Shown piece after piece: positions 20,906-32,900 of a stretch of DNA of 64,000 nucleotides. Numbering within the stretch: the stretch's first letter is position 1; every line of letters starts with the position of its first letter. Below the pieces are notes generated by a model. That model searched no databases. It was not told the DNA's origin and saw nothing but the letters and a program-made list of their open reading frames with translations. The DNA is from Euborellia annulipes (taxonomy: Eukaryota; Arthropoda; Insecta; Dermaptera; Anisolabididae): the NCBI GenBank assembly GCA_023213315.1, contig JAKCPI010002471.1, forward strand, positions 1 through 64,000, given 5' to 3'. The position numbers were made by a program, and so were the translations under genes.

Positions 20906-23900
20906 TCAACTCTTTTTCAAAACATCTTTAAGAATTGTGCTGCTGCTTCTTCCTGAAGTAATTTGAGGGAATTGAGTAAGATTCACTTCGGCAAGTAGAA
21001 GAGGCGATCGTCGGGCGGCAGGCTGGAAAATGGAGAGAGAATTCGATCAAGAAATGGTTAAAAGAAAGGAGTGATTAGTAATCGGATGTAGCTATGCCGT
21101 CACTAACTGCTACTGACGCAAATATTCAATAAATGCGCAAAACAACTTTGTTTTTGTTTGTCTTGTATAGTATTTCTAAAATAATGTGCTGCAAAATTTG
21201 GAATAGATTTTTGAATATGATATTTAAATAAATCCCTTGATTCGGACTTAAAAACTCATACAGACATTTTTTTTTAACCTTTCCTCTGGTCTATTCTCTA
21301 AGCAATAACGTTAACTTTTAACATCTGAAAAAAGCGTTAATTCATTTTAACACCTCTTTACCTCAAATTGCTATTGTGTAAGCAAAAACTTTAACTCCAA
21401 ATGGTTAACATTTAAAAATTAATTTCATGTCTAGGGGGTGCCTTTAATATTTTAACGCCATATTTAATGCATAAAAATGGCGTATTTAACCTAAAAGTAA
21501 GGTTATGATTTTGACATCTTTGAAATAAAAGCAACATTTTAACAGTGACGTTAACATGTTTTTTTTTTTTTTTTTTTTTTTTTAAACATTCACACTTTTT
21601 CTCATTCACACTCACACTCACACACACATTCACACAGTCTTTTCGGCAACTTAGGCCATTTAAGACTTTGACGATAACCGTTGTAAGTAATATATATATT
21701 GGGGGGTTCAGGCATTTCTATTTAAGTCATCTGGTATCCAAATGGCTCGTTAGCATGTTGCTTTTATTTCAAAGATGTCACTTAGTTTTTAGGTTAAATA
21801 CGCCATTTTTATGCATTAAATATGGCGTTAAAATATTAAAGGCAATAAATTAAATTTGGATCTCAAATGGCTTAAATAAGAATGCTTGGACCCCCAATAT
21901 GTATAATTAATCAATAACAGATATCATCAAAGTCTTATATGGCCCGAGTTGCCCAAAAGCCTGTGTGAATGTGTGTGTGAGTGTGAGCGTGAATGGAAAA
22001 AAAGTGTGAGTGTTTAAAAAAAAAACGCTTGTGTGTCAGATAGGCCTACTATTGAATAGATTGGAAATAACAAATCAAGTTAGTAAAGCGCATGCGCATG
22101 AGGTTATCGGAGTGTGTAAAACCCCTGAATAAGCAGAAAACAGCTATCTTCATTTGGATCGTTAACAACTGGTGCTAAAAAGTAAAATGTTAACGTCGCA
22201 GTTAAAACTTGGTTTAGAGAATAGAATTTTTTAACTCTGATGTTATTACTTTACTTTTTAACACACAAATTATGATGTTAAATTTTAACTTCTGTTTTTA
22301 GAGAATATACCTGGCTAACAGTTAATATTAATTCGTTCACCTGCGCTGAAGTTGAAGTCGTTGGCTCATTTGGATTTAGAAGTTGAGGTGTTTGAATCGG
22401 GGCATCAGGCAAAAGGCGTAAATTCGGCTGTGGTCTTGATTCATTTTCCAAAAATCGTACGAAAGCCTCCGAAAGTGACTAAAAGAGTGAGAAATAATTA
22501 TAAGATAAAATAATGATAATGATATTTAAATAAAAAAAGAACTTACTTGAAGGTTAGCTTTATTTTTATCAGAAAGCGGGTCCAGGCCACTCTTCTCTCT
22601 TTCTTCTTGAGTAAATTCCAAGACATTTCCAATTATCCTGAGAACTTGATCTCTGTTTTTAACTGGAGCTGATATATATCCAATGAGTAAATTTTTTATT
22701 AAATTCCTTAAAAAAAAAAGAAACAGTATTAATATTAGAAAAAAAATTGGTATCGATTAAAAAAGTAAGTACTTCGCGGTAGTATACAGTATATACAGAA
22801 ATGTTCAGCTTTTTGAGCTTTACAAAACAGTCTAATTAAAATTGTGCTATCAAAAAAAAGTGTTTTTTTTAAATCTATTAAATTTTTTATAGAAATTTGA
22901 AAAATCATAGTAATTTATTAGGATAGTGTTTTTTTTCCTAATACTTTGCGCAAATTTGTCAAAAAGAACAAGGGCGCCGGAACGAATTTGAAAAAAATTT
23001 TTTTTTTTTTGAAAATTAAAATAATTTAATATGTTCAAATAGTATAAAACAAAAACAAATCTACTATAAAGCTTTAAAAATTTTAAATAAAATCACAATT
23101 TTAAAAAAATTGTAAAATTTTAAAAATTTTGCTAGTGATTTTATCAAAAATTTTTTTAGGCTATATTTATACTATTTGAAGGAAATAAATATTTTTAATT
23201 TTCTTCTTTTAATTCAATATAAAATGTTTAAAAATGTATAATTTTTAAAAATAAATGAAATAAAAGAAGACATATTGCACCCCTCTGCCCCCTCCTATAG
23301 GATGCCAGGGGGGAGCAATGTACTCTTGCCCCCCTCCCCCCCTCTAGTTCTGGCGCCTATGAAAAAGGATTAGAAATTCTGAGAAGAAGCGTCAAAATTC
23401 AAATCACCTGTCGACTTTTCCCTCGCCATTTGCGGCGTTCATCTTCTCAGACATCGACTCCAATTCATGTTTCAGGTTGCTCACTAGAAAAAGAAAATAA
23501 ATCGGATGTAGTGAATAATTTGAGTAGAGATAATTTCTAGCCGAACCATGCTTTTAATAAAAATAAAAATATGCATTTCGGGGTGGCTGGACAGCATGCC
23601 GAGGCGAAGAAGAGATCGGGGCTTTTTTTTCTTATATGGTAGACAGGCAGTGAGCAAGTATTGCACAAGTACTGGTCGCTGTGAATACCCACCAGTACCT
23701 GATGTAATACTCACGCCCTGGCCGCCTCTCGGACCCGACGAAGACCGCATGCCTCTGTCACTCGCTTGAAAAGAAAACGAAAATGAAGAAGAAGAAAAAA
23801 GAAAACATTCTCTATAAAATTTCAAATGAATCAAAAGGGCAAAAAAATAAAAATAAACAATGCTGCTAAAAGAAATTAATTAAAAGTCCATTCTGCACTT

Positions 23901-26900
23901 ATAATAGATATCTAAATTAGGAGATTTAAGTATAATATAAAAAAATAGGTGGGGGTTTTTTTTCCCTGGATGTTAGTTTTTTGCTGGTTCCGGTTAATTA
24001 TAAACTTATATCTGATGAATGTTTTCTAGACCAGAATATGGAGAAAATGTGGTACAAAATTTGCAAAAATTTTAATTTAGCATGAAATTTGAAGAATAAA
24101 AATATTATTTGTATTCAGCATCGAGTGGTCCACTCGTGGAACTTTGTCTGATGTGATCTAAAAATAAGATTATAAATAAAAGGGCATCTGCCAACTTCTC
24201 TTTTTCTCTGTAGTCTAGACTAGAACCCGATTTTTAAATATAAATTAAATTAAATAAAAAGAAACTTGTATTTTCTTTCTTGGACAAAAAGTGACAGGTA
24301 GTATGTCGTTTTTTTGGTATAATTATTAAAAATAAAATAAATAGTATTGAAAATTAATCGATTTTTAATAATTATACCAAAAAAACGACATACTACCAGT
24401 CACTTTTTGTCCAAGATAGAAAACACAAGTTTCTTTTATTTAATTGTATAAATTTGGACTGCATTCACCATTTTATCATAAATTAAATTCCTTAGAAAAA
24501 CTATCTCTCTTTCAGAGCCCTTGGGTCGTGGCTCAGTGATAGAGTATCCGCCTCTTATGCCGGAGGTCAGAAGTTCGCATCTCGTCAAAAATTTGTTTCA
24601 ATTTATTAGAATAATAAGTTGAATAGACACGAAATCTAAACTATGGTTTATTTGTTTATTTAGCCACTCTTTCTGTGGCCTTCTTCAGGTACAATTCAGC
24701 TAACAAGTGTAAGATTATAAAGGTTGTTACATCTGTGAAATCTCAATGGACAATGGAGAATCTCAATGGACAATCACAATTGAGATTGTCACAGATGTAA
24801 CAACCTTTATAATCTTACAATTGTTAGCTGAATTGTACCTGAAGAAGGCTACAGAATGAGTGGCCGTAACGTTGTATTATTTACAAATAAACCACAGTTA
24901 AACCGAAAATCAAATTCTTTTACTAATAGGTATAATAACAACTGTGAATGGCTAAACTCCAAAATACATTAGTAATTTATTTTTACATTACTTATTTCCG
25001 ATTCAACACACGTCATCTGCATGTTTATTTTGTTGTCTCGTTAATCAACTATTGAGTTAAATAGAAAAAAGTAAAAATTGTAAAAATTTAATTCAATTTC
25101 ATTAAAAAAAAACCTTAAATATACCGGTATCCGGGTGGGCCAGTCCAGCATTGACTAACATCCTGCAAAAATTAAGTAAATAGCCTAGAATAAATTTTGT
25201 TTGCTTTCTTTGGAAACTAATTCTCATAATAAAGGAGTTTCAAATTTTCGGGTAGATGACAAAGATCTCTTAAAATAAGGAATTCCCTCTTATAATAAAA
25301 AAATTTATCTTCTATGAGGCCGCGTGCATTTTACCGTTCCAATTTATAAAGAAAATAAAATTTGGGCTTGCATGCAAATTGAACCTGAAACTATTTTTTA
25401 TTTCAAGTGTAAAATGGGCTTAAAGAAATCTAGAATATTAAAATATAGGACGCTTTTCATTCCAAATCGATCAATCAGGTCACAGGCAGCAAATTCGCAT
25501 TCGTTTAAATTGGATGCATTTGGTAATCGATTCCGATGATCTATTCTCGAGCTGGCAATAAAATCTCACGTGATACTCTGAGATTAACTGAATACAACTC
25601 ACAGTTACCACATGAGATTATATCGCCGCGTGCAGAGCAAAGAAGCGCGCATCCAGCCAAAAAAACTCTTTAAAAAGATATATTAGGAGCAGCAGCCAAA
25701 AAAAAACTCAGGCGAAAAGTCAACCATCGGCCTGATACCAGCCGGAATTCTGGGAATCCGTTCATTATTAGGCCCAGAATTACCAGCTGATATTTAGCCG
25801 ACAATCAAACAGGAGGGATTCATTGCAGGCAACGTGACTCACACTAGCTAACAGGCATCGTCATCCTTGTATTTAATCATTTTAATCATCATCACTCATA
25901 TCTTTAAAATTAACTACTAAAAGTGCAAAAGATAAAAAGCGTCAGGTACCTTGTTCGCTTAACGCAACGGCTTGTTCGATTTTTCGTTCCAGTTGTTCTC
26001 GTAGCGTCTGATTATTCGCTTGAACCTCTCGGAGTTCGTTTATTTGAACCTACAATTGATGAAGAATGCGTATATGTGTACAAAACTAATTAGAGGAGTC
26101 ATGCGAATGATGAATTAATTATTCTCTAATTATCAACGATTTAATTCAATGACAATTTTACCTTTAGGGCACTAATTTCAGAGAGGAGTTCTTCGTGTTT
26201 GGCGCCCGCTACTTTCAATTGACCTCGGAGACGTTCAGTTGACGAAATTATATCGCGTTCTTTATCTAAAAAATTAATTCTATTATTAATAACAAATTCG
26301 TTTGTTTTGTTTTTTGTGAGTTTGAATAAAATAAAAACCTCTTTGGAATTGTTCAAGAACAACTTGCAAGTTGGTTGTCGCTTGTGTCTGTTGTTGTAAA
26401 TCGGATTCATATTGTAAGAGTCGGTTCTGGAGTTCTTCTTTTTGGCTAGTGGCTGATCGGACTTGCGATTGCAGCGATTCCACTTGTTGTTGAGCGAGGA
26501 TACTAAATTCCAAAGAGGAGAAAAATTAAGATTAGATTATTGATTATGCAGTCCTGAGCACACAAGGACCAAGCTCTTTTTTATTTGAGAGAAATAGAAA
26601 AAAGATAAGTAATCCTCTTTTAATTTTCATTTTTTTAATAATTATTATGCCTAATTTGATTTTTTTTTTAAACAAAATCAAATTGTTTTTTAGCCCCCGG
26701 GCTTGGTGTAGTAGGTAGATTGCCTACCAAATGTCGCGGGTTCGGACCCCAGGCAGTCCGATGATTTTTATTTAAACCATTTGGTATCCAAATGGCTTAA
26801 ATAGAAATGCCTGGGCCCCCAATAGATATTATAAATAATAACGGTTATCGTCAAAGTCTTAAATGGCCCGAGTTGCCGAAAAGACTGTGTGAATGTGTGT

Positions 26901-29900
26901 GTGAGTGTGAGTGTGAATGTGAAAAAAGTGTGAATGTTTAAAAGAAAAAAAAAATTGTTTTTTAAGTAGAGAAATCGGACCTATTACTTTCTCTTATTTT
27001 TTTTTTACTTATGCTGATGTTTCGATTATAACACTTTTCCTTGACTGGCGAAATTTTAAAATTCAAATGGAAATCAATTAAAAAAAAAATATTTAAATTC
27101 AGACATTTGACATCTTTCAATAACAACAATGAACGTCACCTTGACGTCATAACTATCTTCTTACAAACAGATTACCTCTTTTTGGTTTCCGGCTCCCTTA
27201 AAATATCAGAATTAATTTCTATCAGATTCTTTTTCAGAGTGTCCTGTCTCCTTAATTTGTTTATTTTATTTATATATTTCACTCATTACAAGAGATTTAC
27301 TTATTTCGATGAATTCTTAATATTAATTAATTTTCTAAATATAATCTCAATCTGATTAAAATCATATACGTATTAATAAACGAAAAATAATAAATGTCCT
27401 GTTATGCTTGCTCACCAACGAAGACTAAATAAGAAAAATCTTAAAACAAAAACATTTTAACAATTATAATCCCAATCTTTCAATAACAACAATGAACGTC
27501 ATCTTGACGTCATAACTATCTTCTTACAAAACAGATTACCTCTTTTTGGTTTCCGGCTCCCTTAAAATATCAGAATTAAATCAAAATATTGATTTAATAT
27601 TGGAATATTTTTCTCAGGGGGGATCACAGTTTGAATCCTAATCCGAAAAGGGAAATTAAAAAAAATATGGATATTTTGATGTTCTTAGGAAGGGATATTT
27701 TTCCCTCCTTAACTTCAAATAGTGCCAAATTTCTGCCTGATAAAATTGACATACAGAAACACTTCCTTTTTTTGATCCAAATAAAATAATATTTCAAATC
27801 TTTTGGAATTTATTAATTTCATCTACTTCCAAAAGAGTTGAGACAATATTAGGATCAACATCAGATAATAAGTAACAATATATTTATCCATTCCAGGTGC
27901 CGGATGAAATCGATCCTCAATCAAATATTTCTGCGTCTTTTTATCACCCATTTCTCGAGACATTAAGACAAAACTCATAAAGATGATGAAGATTATGGCT
28001 GTTTCATTTAAAATGGCAGCCAGGAAAAATAAAATCAATTTCTATCAGATTCTTTTATATTTGTTTGCCGACGTTTCGGACACCAGTCGCGTCCTTCCTC
28101 AGGACAATCAAAAGTCAAACAAATTTTAACGAAATTGAAATCGTGCATGGAATAATAGTTGAGGAAGGACGCGACTGGCGTCCGAAACGTGAATCGACAA
28201 TCAAATAAAAAAGAATCTGATTTTGATTGATTTTATTTTTCCTGGCTGCCATCCGCTATCCATATAAAACTCATAAACATTGATTACTTGGCCGATGTGT
28301 AGGCTGTTGAGGCGCTTTTGATCCTCTCTTCAGCTGCCTGAGCTCGAGTTTGAGCTTCGGTTAGCGCCTGAGCCGAAGTCAGAGCTTCTTGAGTGTATGC
28401 TTCTTCAACAGAGACCAGATGTGCCCGAAGCCTTTCCAGTTCTTTAGTCAACGCCGTTTCTTTTTCATTCTGTTCTTGAACCTGGAGAAAAAAAAACAAA
28501 TCAATCAATAAAATGATAATGAATTAAAAAACAAACAAACAAGTAATTACTTCATTTTGCAAGTAGACGTTTCGGGCTTGTTCATGACCAAGGGATTCCC
28601 TCAACCGAACCATCTCCGGGTCATCTTCCGGAATATGCGTTTTCATGGTAGATGCGGTCGCTGCGGCCGTCTCAAGTTCCAATAAACGCGTCTTAGTAGC
28701 GAGCAGTTGCTCTTGACTATCCGCCAGTTGCCGATGACGGTCTTCAGCCTGGGCTCGTTCAGAAGCCAATAAAACTCCCAAACGTTGAATTTCGCTATGA
28801 TACTGAATATTCTCTTGGTGTTTTGTTTTGACTGCGGTCATCAATTCATTTCGCTCCGTTATAATTCGATTTAATTCCTCGTCTTTGATACGAATTAAAT
28901 TTTCTAATTCCTCGTTTTGTTCTTTTTTCACGAATTTCTCTTCAAATTCCTTCAATTTCTCTTCAAGTGTTTTATTTAAATTTTGTAATAGATTATTTTG
29001 CGCAAAAGATTCCTCTAATTGTTTAGCAATTTGTTGCATTTTGTTTATATTTTCTAAATTTTGGCTTTCTAATATCGTATTTGTTTGATTGGATTTTTCT
29101 AATTCATTCTCAAGTTGTTTTTTGATGTTAACTAATTCTTCGGCTTGCGTTCTGTGCAGTTCCGCGATCGTTTGATATTGATCTCTCTCATGCTCAAGTA
29201 TTGGAAGTCGTTCCACATCTGAAATATGTCGTGACTGCTCGATCAATTGCAATTTTAATGACTCGCATTCGTCTACTTTATTTTCAAATTGTTCTCGTTT
29301 TTCACATAAATCTTTCTCTAAACCTTCAACATATGATTGTAAATCCTTAAGATTCTCTATTAGTTCTTTTTGACAATTATTACTCATATCTAATTGTGTT
29401 TGAACCTGTTCTAAATTGGTCGAAATTCTTGCATTCTCCTTTAAAGCGTCCTCTAATTGTTGACGCACAGCTGCGGTTTCTTCACGTGACGCAAAAAGTT
29501 CATCGTCAAGTTGTGATTTCGTCTGTTCTAGTTCTTCGCGCATTGCAGCTACAGCTTGAATGCCGTGAAGTTCTGCATCTTCATGTGAAAGATTTGCACG
29601 ATTTTGATATTCGATATGTAAATTTTTCTCTTCTAATAAACGAGCTTCAAGTTCAGTGGCATCCGAACGAAGACGAATCACTTCTGTCTCTAAATTCGCT
29701 CGCATTTCACGGAGGACTTCGTTTTCTGATTCCAAAGCGTTGATCCTTTGCTCTTGTTCTTCACCACGTTCGGGTATCGGTGCCAATCCTCCTTCACCGT
29801 ATGCCTAAAATATTCCAAAATCATTAATATAAATTATTAATGGCATATTTAATCAATTATTAATCACCTCTGAACGATCATCGTCTGCTTTGGCCATGAC

Positions 29901-32900
29901 TTCGTGAACTAAAGCATCAAAATTTCCCCGAAGAACTGCACATTCATCTTCCTGTTTACGCGATTGCTGCATGAGTTCAGCAATCTGAAAAACAAATATT
30001 TATTAGAATCGAAGAAAAGTCGAACTATGTTTAAAAGATACCTTTCGTTCGAGAGTCTCCTTTTTCCAATTGAGTCCCGCCGCCAATCGAGCTAAAACTC
30101 GCGCCTGGGCCAAACCATCAATATCATTATCATCTACGGAGATGTATTCCGATGGGAGCGGGAAGAGAACGACTCTTGCAATTATTTCAGATAGCGCCTG
30201 ACGAATTTTAGCGGGTGTATCATCCAAATTGTCAGTTTGTGCAGAAGAAGAAGCGGAAGCAACTTCCGTTTGAGATAATGAATGAGTAGTTTCAACTGAA
30301 GAAGTTTGAGAAGAAGCTTCGCTATTTTCCACTAAATCAGTCTGGCTAAATGATTTTGATTGAGAAATTTCATCAGTTTGATTAGAGGAGTCTTCAGTGA
30401 TTATTGCTTTCGATTGCTTCTCTTTTTGGAGAAATTCTATTTGATCTTTTAATGATTTTTGAAGTTGTAGCATTTGATCTAGAAATAAAATAAAATAAGT
30501 TGTTTTTTTTTTAATTCAGAATCTTTCCCTTTTTTCGCAACCCTTCGTGTTTACACTCAGCTGATCACATACAAAAGGGGACTGGCATAACTTTATTTAA
30601 TTTACCAATAGCTGCTTGATGCTCTTCATCCAACTGCTCGATTGCCTCTGATTGACGTTTGCATTCGCTTTGCGATTCTTTCAGTTCCATTTCTAGTTGC
30701 TCCTGAAATTAAAAAAATAAATCAATTTAGTTAAAAATCAAAAACATAATTAAGTCTATTCTCTAAGCTAAAAACGTTAACTTTTAACATCTGAAAACAG
30801 CGTTAATTCATTTTAACAAATACTATTCTGTAAGCAAAGACTTTAACGCCAAAGTCAATAGTGTTAAAAATTGATGTCATGTCTAGGGGGTGCCCTTAAA
30901 ATTTTAACGCCGTATTTAATGCATCAAAATGGCGTCCTTAACCAAAAAGTAAGGTTATTATTTTGACAGCTTTGAGATAATAGCAACATGTTAACGTCGC
31001 TGTTAAAACTTGGTTTAGAGAATAGCATTTTTTAACGCTGGTATGTTAAATAGGGTTAGTAAGGCGCATGCGCGAGAGGTTATCGAGGGGTGTAAAAACA
31101 CGAACAAGCAGAAAACAGCTATCTTCATATGGCTCGTTAACAACTGGTGCTAAAAAGTAAAATGTTAACGTCACTGGTTTAGAGAATGTTATTATTTTAC
31201 TTTTTAACACCCAATTTATGATGTTAAATTTTAACGTCTGTTTTTAGAGAATAAATATTAAATAAAATTTACTTTTTGTTGGAGATAGTTATCCCGTTCT
31301 GTTTTCACTTCACCAAGCCTGTGTTTTAGTTTCGCGACTTTAATTGTAAGCCCTTTTTCGCGTCCGCCGTTCTTCATTGAAGAGGGCATATCGCAATCGG
31401 CCTAGAAAAATTTCCCGAGTTACGTAATAAAAGAAGGAGGAGCAGGTAATCAATGCAAACTAAGAAGTGATGGATCGATCGCCGCCAACACCAATCCATA
31501 TAAAAGCATTTTGGAAACTGACCTGCTGCTGCTCATCGGTTGACGTAAGCCGTTCTTTTGATTCTATTTGATTCTCAAGTTGCCTTTTCTCTAGGACGGT
31601 GTTATCAAGTGCCTAAAAAATAAATATAAATTTTATATTTATAAGTGAGAGATTTTTTTGGGTCCTTTTTTTTTTGAAATGCTTTTAATTAAAAATTTTC
31701 AAAATTTTGTATTACTCAATGAGCTAGAGATCTGAAACTTTATGCTTATGGGTCACTTCCTTTTTTTTAATGTCTCTAATCAAAAAAACTAAAAAGTTTA
31801 AAGTAAAATAAAATAATTTTCTTTTTTTAATGCTTTTATTTAAATTCAAAGAAAAAGAAAATTAAATTAGGTGGATAGCTGAGTAGAAGGAATAAAGAAA
31901 AGAGCGATTGCAGCTACGCTTATTTTAGTTTATTAGTCACTACAAGTAGCTGACACGCTACAGCCTTGAGGATGGTCGTTATCTGACCGAAACGTTGACT
32001 TGAAGAGATTAATAAACTAGGCTAAATAAACGTAGCTGCAATCGCTCTTTTCTTTATTCCATACTACAAGAAAATTAAATATTTATGACTTAAAATAAAA
32101 GCGTGGGGCGCTCCCAGAATCAAAGAATAGACAATTCCTTAAGCCAGTGGTTTCCAAACTTTATGCTACAACGCCGTCCTTAAAAATACTTAATCGTATG
32201 ACGTCTCCCCCCCCTCCCAATTTTATAAAATAATACAAAATCCAAAATTTTTAATGCTAAAAAATATAAATTTACATAAAAATATATTTTTTATTTATTC
32301 TTTTTTTATAAAACTAGCAATCAATTGGAAAATTGCTCGTTGTGGCTAATATTCGCGCCTCCCTAGGGAGGCGCGCCTCACAGTTTGGAAAACGCTGCCT
32401 TAATCTACCAATAAGCGCCCCACGCTTTTATTTTAGAATTATAAATATTTAACAATTTTAACAACAAAAATGAATGATTTCTCTATTTTTAGATTAATTT
32501 AAATAAAAGCATTCAAAAAAATTTTTTTATTTTATTTTTAATCATAAAACGTATTGCGTTAGTTTTGAGACCCCTGAAATATTAAATAAAGACTAAATTA
32601 ATCCATTAATATTTCATATAGGCGGGGGGGGGGGCCTATAATCCGGCTTTTTTAGTTTAAAAACTTTAAAATTTATTTTTCACAGTGAAATGTGAATAAT
32701 TCAAGCCGGATTAAAAGAGGTATTATTGAAATTTTATTAAAAAATTTTATTTGACACGTTGTCTTTTTAATTTTTAAAAAAAAAGATAGCAAAAAAATAT
32801 GAACACAATCATGATTGATTGATTGATTGCAAATTATAAAAATGAATAAAAAAATTTATATTTATAATCTCAAAGAGAGAGAGAGAAAAAAAATTGTTAA

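Noticed and set aside
23734..23768. Possible golgin exon (GMRSSSGPRGGQG) before a GTGAGT donor
   Set aside because: No reading phase joins it to both neighbouring exons without a stop. Exon 26049-25950 joins directly to 23483-23408 in phase.
25130..25165. Possible golgin exon starting after TTTTTGCAG
   Set aside because: In the required phase the second full codon is TAG, so it cannot be inserted into the frame.
26693..26765. tRNA gene
   Set aside because: Box A and box B are present, but the acceptor stem does not pair and the sequence continues into a SINE body shared by several copies.
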